From Amycolatopsis circi (GTDB lineage: Bacteria; Actinomycetota; Actinomycetes; Mycobacteriales; Pseudonocardiaceae): a stretch of 64,000 nucleotides of DNA. The stretch covers positions 37,077 to 101,076 of the forward strand of contig NZ_PQIA01000002.1 in assembly GCF_003385235.1 (NCBI RefSeq), in the 5' to 3' direction. Below are positions 59,162-64,000 of this stretch, piece after piece. The translations under genes were made by a program, and so were the position numbers. Positions within the stretch are counted from its first letter, which is position 1. Each line of letters begins with the position of its first letter. The notes beneath the pieces are model-generated. The model ran no database searches. It worked only from the letters and a program-made list of their open reading frames with translations, and was not told where the DNA came from.

Positions 59162-59884
59162 TCAGGAGCCCAGGACGAACTCCGCGCCGAACGGATCGCG
59201 GACGGTCACCATGCGCCCGTACGGGCTGTCCTGCGCTTCGACGACTTCCCCGCCGTGCTCGACCGCCTGGGTGCCCGCCGCGTCGGCGTCGGTGACGAGG
59301 AAGAGGGTGCCCCACGCCGGTGCTGGGACGGTTGGGTCGCCGATGATGCCGCCGATTTCGTGGCCGTCCGGGCGGCGGAGGAAGGTGAAGTCGACGCCGG
59401 GGAGGGTGTCGTTGCCGTCGAGTGTGAAGGCGAAGACCTCGCAGTAGAAGTCGCGCGCCGGGGTGGGGGCTGGCGTGACGAGGTCGTTGCGCATCAGGGT
59501 GCAGGCTTCGTTGACGAGTCGGGCGCCGGGGAGTTTGCGGCCTTGCCAGATCCCGAACCGCGCCCCGGTCGGGTCTTCCGCGACGGCGATGCGGGCGTGG
59601 TCTCCGTCGTCGTGGGGTGGGTCGAGGAGCTTGCCACCTGCGGCGGTGACGGCTTTCGCGGTGCCGTCGCAGTCGTCGGTGGCGAAGTAGACCGTCCAGA
59701 CCGGACTGGGGTCGGTTGCCTGGCGCAGACCGGCGACGGGGAGGTCGCGCAGCAGACAGTGGCCGCCGTCGAAGGTCCAGCCGAGGACGGCACCGTAGAA
59801 GCGTCGCGCGCGGTCCAGGTCCGGCACGGCGAGGTCGATCCAGGTCGGGGTGCCGAGCGGCTGGTTGCGGTCGACGGTGCTCAT
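59162..59884 (-). CDS. VOC family protein with two glyoxalase-like domains
   Basis: 240 residues with two beta-alpha-beta-beta-beta repeats: WIDLAVPDLDRARRFYGAVLGWTFD (about 15-39) and the second at about 135-235 ending DSPYGRMVTVRDPFGAEFVLG. Metal ligands H/E are only partly kept, so it may be a drug-binding or enzymatic VOC. ATG 59884. Confidence 0.9.
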   Translation of the reverse strand: MSTVDRNQPLGTPTWIDLAVPDLDRARRFYGAVLGWTFDGGHCLLRDLPVAGLRQATDPSPVWTVYFATDDCDGTAKAVTAAGGKLLDPPHDDGDHARIAVAEDPTGARFGIWQGRKLPGARLVNEACTLMRNDLVTPAPTPARDFYCEVFAFTLDGNDTLPGVDFTFLRRPDGHEIGGIIGDPTVPAPAWGTLFLVTDADAAGTQAVEHGGEVVEAQDSPYGRMVTVRDPFGAEFVLGS

Positions 59885-60035
59885 CGAGGTCCCTTCGTCG
59901 GTGATGGCGGCGACGTTATGGCGCATTGCGGACAGCCGCGGTCCTCGGCTGCTCAGCATGTGGGAGGAGGTGGCCGGGTCCGGTTCAGGGCACGCATTCT
60001 TGATCGGGCACCCCGGATCGGAATGGCAGGCGAGA

Positions 60036-60722
60036 ATGAGCACGTCCCCGCTCGAAAACCCCGCTTGGGCCGCGTTGAGCGGTCCGCACGCGTCGTTCGC
60101 GGAGCAGAAGGGGCAGGTGCTGCGGTATCCGGTGGACGTCTCTCCGTTCCTCGCCGTGCCGGACCAGCCGGACGAACACGTGTGGCACGACATCGCCGAC
60201 CTCATCGGGCCGGCTGCGTCGACGGTCGTGGTAGGCCGGGTCGGGACGCCGCCGCCCGCGGACTGGACAGTGGAGGCCGAGATCGCCGGGGTGCAGATGG
60301 ACGGTTCGGCCGCCCCGGCGGTCGCCGACGCGGAGGCGGTGCGGCTGACCGCAGCGGACGTGCCGGAGATGCTCGATCTGGTGTCGCGGACGAAGCCCGG
60401 TCCTTTCCTGCCGCGGACGATCACCTTGGGTACCTATCTTGGCATTCGCCGTGACGGGGCGCTGGTGGCGATGGCGGGCGAGCGGATGCATCCGCCGGGG
60501 TGGACGGAGATCAGTGCGGTCTGCACGGATCCGGAGTTTCAAGGGCAGGGGCTGGCGGCCCGGCTGGTTCTGGCGGTGGCCGCCGGCATCCGGGAGCGCG
60601 GGGAACGGCCGTTTCTCCACGCCGCCGGGACGAACACCGGCGCGATCCGGTTGTACGAGAAGCTGGGGTTCCGGCTTGCCCGGGAGATGCAGTTCGGCGT
60701 CTATCAGGCTCCGTCGCTGTAG
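60036..60722 (+). CDS. GNAT family N-acetyltransferase (FR47-like)
   Basis: 228 residues. Opening ENPAWAALSGPHASFAEQKGQVLRYPVDVSPFLAV matches the actinobacterial FR47-type GNATs; the catalytic half has ISAVCTDPEFQGQGLAARLVLAVAAGIRERG (Q-G-Q-G-L) and TNTGAIRLYEKLGFRL. ATG 60036 preferred to upstream starts by family alignment. Overlaps the convergent hydrolase by 19 bp. Confidence 0.9.
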   Translation: MSTSPLENPAWAALSGPHASFAEQKGQVLRYPVDVSPFLAVPDQPDEHVWHDIADLIGPAASTVVVGRVGTPPPADWTVEAEIAGVQMDGSAAPAVADAEAVRLTAADVPEMLDLVSRTKPGPFLPRTITLGTYLGIRRDGALVAMAGERMHPPGWTEISAVCTDPEFQGQGLAARLVLAVAAGIRERGERPFLHAAGTNTGAIRLYEKLGFRLAREMQFGVYQAPSL

Positions 60723-61429
60723 TCGGCGGTTCCGGCGAGGATTTCGGCCAGGCCCGTCGGGCGGAGCAGCGGGTCGATGTGGCCGACGGGCAGGGAGTGC
60801 ACGTCGAAGGGGTTGCCGGGGGTCAGGGCGTCGGCTTCTTCGATGAAGTGGTCTTGCAGTGCGAGGGGCATGCTGGTGTCGGCGGTCAGCCGGACGTAGG
60901 TGTGCGGGATTCGGCCCCAGGTGGCTGGGTCTATGAGGTCGGTACCGGTGTCTCGCGATTCGTCGGTGTCGAGGGCCGACCGGAAGGCGACGATTTCTGC
61001 GCCGGTGTCGGGTGATCTGAAGGCTGGGGTGGCTAGGTAGTCGGTGGCCGTGCCAGTTACGCAGCACCAGGCGGAGACGTAGACGGTTCGGGCCAGCAGG
61101 TCCGGGACGGCGTTGGCGACGCTCGTGACGGTGAATCCGCCGCGGCTGTGGCCGACCAGGATGACGGGACCGTGCTTGCGTACGCGGCGGACGGTCTCGG
61201 CGACGTGCGCGACGTTGTCGGCGTGCGTGATGCCAGCCATGGGCGACGGTTCTTCGGTGAAGGCTGCGCGGTCTTGGGCCTCGCAGGCGGTTGAGAAGCC
61301 AGCGGTGCCGTGGCCGGGTAGGTCTACGGCCAGGCTGCGGTGGCCGCGCAGGGCCAGTTCGCGTTGGAGTGCGGTGGAGCGGCGTCCGGAGGCATGGGAG
61401 CCGAGGACGAGGACGAACGTTGGCTGCAT
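60704..61429 (-). CDS. Alpha/beta hydrolase
   Basis: 241 residues. Nucleophile elbow GHSRGG (about residue 93), LVLGSHASGRRS oxyanion strand, and late VGHIDPLL as the likely His. Resembles short esterases/salicylate-esterase-like (AbH_6) proteins. Substrate unknown. Confidence 0.86.
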   Translation of the reverse strand: MQPTFVLVLGSHASGRRSTALQRELALRGHRSLAVDLPGHGTAGFSTACEAQDRAAFTEEPSPMAGITHADNVAHVAETVRRVRKHGPVILVGHSRGGFTVTSVANAVPDLLARTVYVSAWCCVTGTATDYLATPAFRSPDTGAEIVAFRSALDTDESRDTGTDLIDPATWGRIPHTYVRLTADTSMPLALQDHFIEEADALTPGNPFDVHSLPVGHIDPLLRPTGLAEILAGTADYSDGA

Positions 61430-61592
61430 GCGAGGGAATCCTTCTGTCCAGGGGCCGGACTTGACTGTCCATTGTGGATCTAGGGGGAGTTAGGGGTCGT
61501 TGCGCGCGGTGGGCGCGGTTACCGTGGGTCGGCGAAGAAGGATCCGTGGCCGGGTCGTCCCGGCGCAGACGTCGGAAAGGCGGTGGGACGAC

Positions 61593-62355
61593 ATGACGGG
61601 TAGCGCGAATTCCGACGAGGACAGCTGGTTTCGCCGCTTCCACACGTCGCCCGAGGCGAAGGCAAGGCTGGTGTGCCTGCCGCACGCCGGAGGTTCGGCC
61701 CCGTTCTACTTCCCGGTTTCGCGGGCGCTGACGCCGGACATCGAGGTGCTGGCGGTGCAGTACCCGGGCCGCCAGGACCGGCGGCACGAGCCGTTCCTGA
61801 CCACCGTCGACGCGCTGGCCGACCGGATCGCCGAGCTGCTGCGCGGGCGCGACGACCTGCCGCTGGGGTTGTTCGGCCACAGCATGGGCGCGATGATCGC
61901 TTTCGAGGTGACCCGCAGGCTGGAGGCCGCGGGCACCGCGGTGGACACGCTGTTCGTGTCCGGCCGCCGCGCGCCCTCTCGGCGTCGCGACGAGAACGTG
62001 CACACCCGCACCGACGACGGCGTGATCGACGAACTGCGCCGGTTGAGCGGCACCGAAATGGACCTGCTCGGCGATGACGATGTCGTGCGTATGATCCTTC
62101 CTGTGGTGCGCAACGACTATCGCGCCGTGGAGACCTACCGGTACCAGCCGGGCTCGCCGCTGGCGGCCCCGGTGGTTGCGTTCACCGGCACCGACGACCC
62201 GGTCGCCTCGGTCGACGAGGTCCGGTCGTGGGGCGAGCACACTTCGGCGGGCTTCGAGCTGGTCCCGCTCGCCGGCGGGCATTTCTTCCTGACCCGCCAC
62301 CAGGACGTGATTCTCCGGTATCTGACCGATCGGCTTGTCGACAAGGGGCGTGCAC

Positions 62356-62363
<8 letters not shown>
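61593..62363 (+). CDS. Type II thioesterase
   Basis: 256 residues. LPHAGGSAPFYFPV, the GHSMGA nucleophile elbow (about residue 98), TGTDDPVA (Asp) and AGGHFFL (His) are those of type II thioesterases that clear mis-primed PKS/NRPS carrier domains. Overlaps the acyl-CoA carboxylase gene by 8 bp. Its presence suggests an assembly-line locus beyond the window; none is visible on the left except the KS-ACP-AOS gene 38 kb away. Confidence 0.92.
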
Positions 62364-63924
<1,561 letters not shown>

Positions 63925-63963
63925 TGGCGGTCCGGGTCGCGCGTCGAGGAACGGGTGTGGCGG

Positions 63964-64000
63964 CTGTCTCGTATACACATTTGACGCTGCCACCCAATAG
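63964..64000. other. Nextera transposon-end adapter-like sequence at the contig edge
   Basis: CTGTCTC-g-TATACACAT-t-TGACGCTGCC follows the standard Nextera read-through (CTGTCTCTTATACACATCT then GACGCTGCCGACGA) with two or so errors, and its reverse translates as MCIRDS, a known artefact peptide. Not genomic. Confidence 0.85.

Overview
The window is high-GC DNA (around 70 percent G+C by eye) with GTG starts, ATGA-type overlapping stop/start codons and gene families typical of actinomycetes: DUF5709, Rv1733c-like and MAB_1171c-like membrane proteins, BkdR-type Lrp regulators next to E1alpha/E1beta/E2 genes, and SlpD/E-type peptidases. A Pseudonocardiales member, most likely Amycolatopsis or a close relative, fits best; this is inference from gene content and style, not from a marker gene. 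About 70 genes are present, with no rRNA, tRNA or CRISPR array. The last 37 bases look like sequencing-adapter sequence, so the right edge is probably a contig end.

Layout. 1-4.4 kb: a truncated peptide-type ABC solute-binding lipoprotein, divergent from a ROK regulator coupled to an M81 (MlrC) peptidase. 4.5-7.7 kb: an ArsR-SRPBCC fusion with a leaderless promoter, a compact second Rho, a GNAT enzyme and a wrecked SAM methyltransferase. 7.7-11.8 kb: a permease, Lrp regulator and class III aminotransferase unit for amine or amino-acid use, with a shared 14-bp box on both sides of the regulator. 11.8-16.8 kb: a secreted tripeptidyl-type peptidase, methyltransferase, MarR, FAD monooxygenase, and a MerR-thioredoxin pair. 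16.8-24.5 kb: two membrane proteins, then an SDR and a 1,133-residue KS-ACP-AOS protein lacking an acyltransferase, then an ImmA/IrrE and XRE pair.

24.5-40 kb is looser accessory DNA: a tandem repeat array that starts inside the 3' end of an Rv1733c-like gene, a GNAT/TetR pair with twin palindromes, an enoyl-CoA hydratase and cysteine-desulfurase-like pair, peptide deformylase, an ICL/PEP mutase-family enzyme, one intact IS256-family insertion sequence with target duplication, an Ada-AlkA plus Ogt alkylation-repair pair, VanZ, DUF5709 and DUF3800 proteins, and a 1.4-kb gene-poor stretch with degenerate repeats and long hairpins. 40-50 kb: an ECF sigma/anti-sigma pair, a hydrolase, xylulokinase, two tandem methyltransferases paralogous to the one at 13.4 kb, a flavin monooxygenase with its TetR and twin operators, CsbD, a TOBE protein, and a MocR/AhpD divergent pair.

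50.3-54.7 kb is a tight four-gene cassette (UDP-GlcNAc 2-epimerase, membrane-anchored DUF2334 deacetylase-like protein, 57-residue membrane protein, GT2 synthase) that resembles a minimal synthase-dependent polysaccharide system. 54.7-58.6 kb is a branched-chain 2-oxoacid dehydrogenase operon with a divergent Lrp regulator. 58.6-64 kb holds GNAT, VOC and hydrolase genes, then a type II thioesterase overlapping an acyl-CoA carboxylase beta subunit; that pair may be the edge of a polyketide or lipid locus cut off by the contig end. The two strongest candidates for something undescribed are the AT-less KS-ACP-AOS locus and the four-gene surface-glycan cassette.
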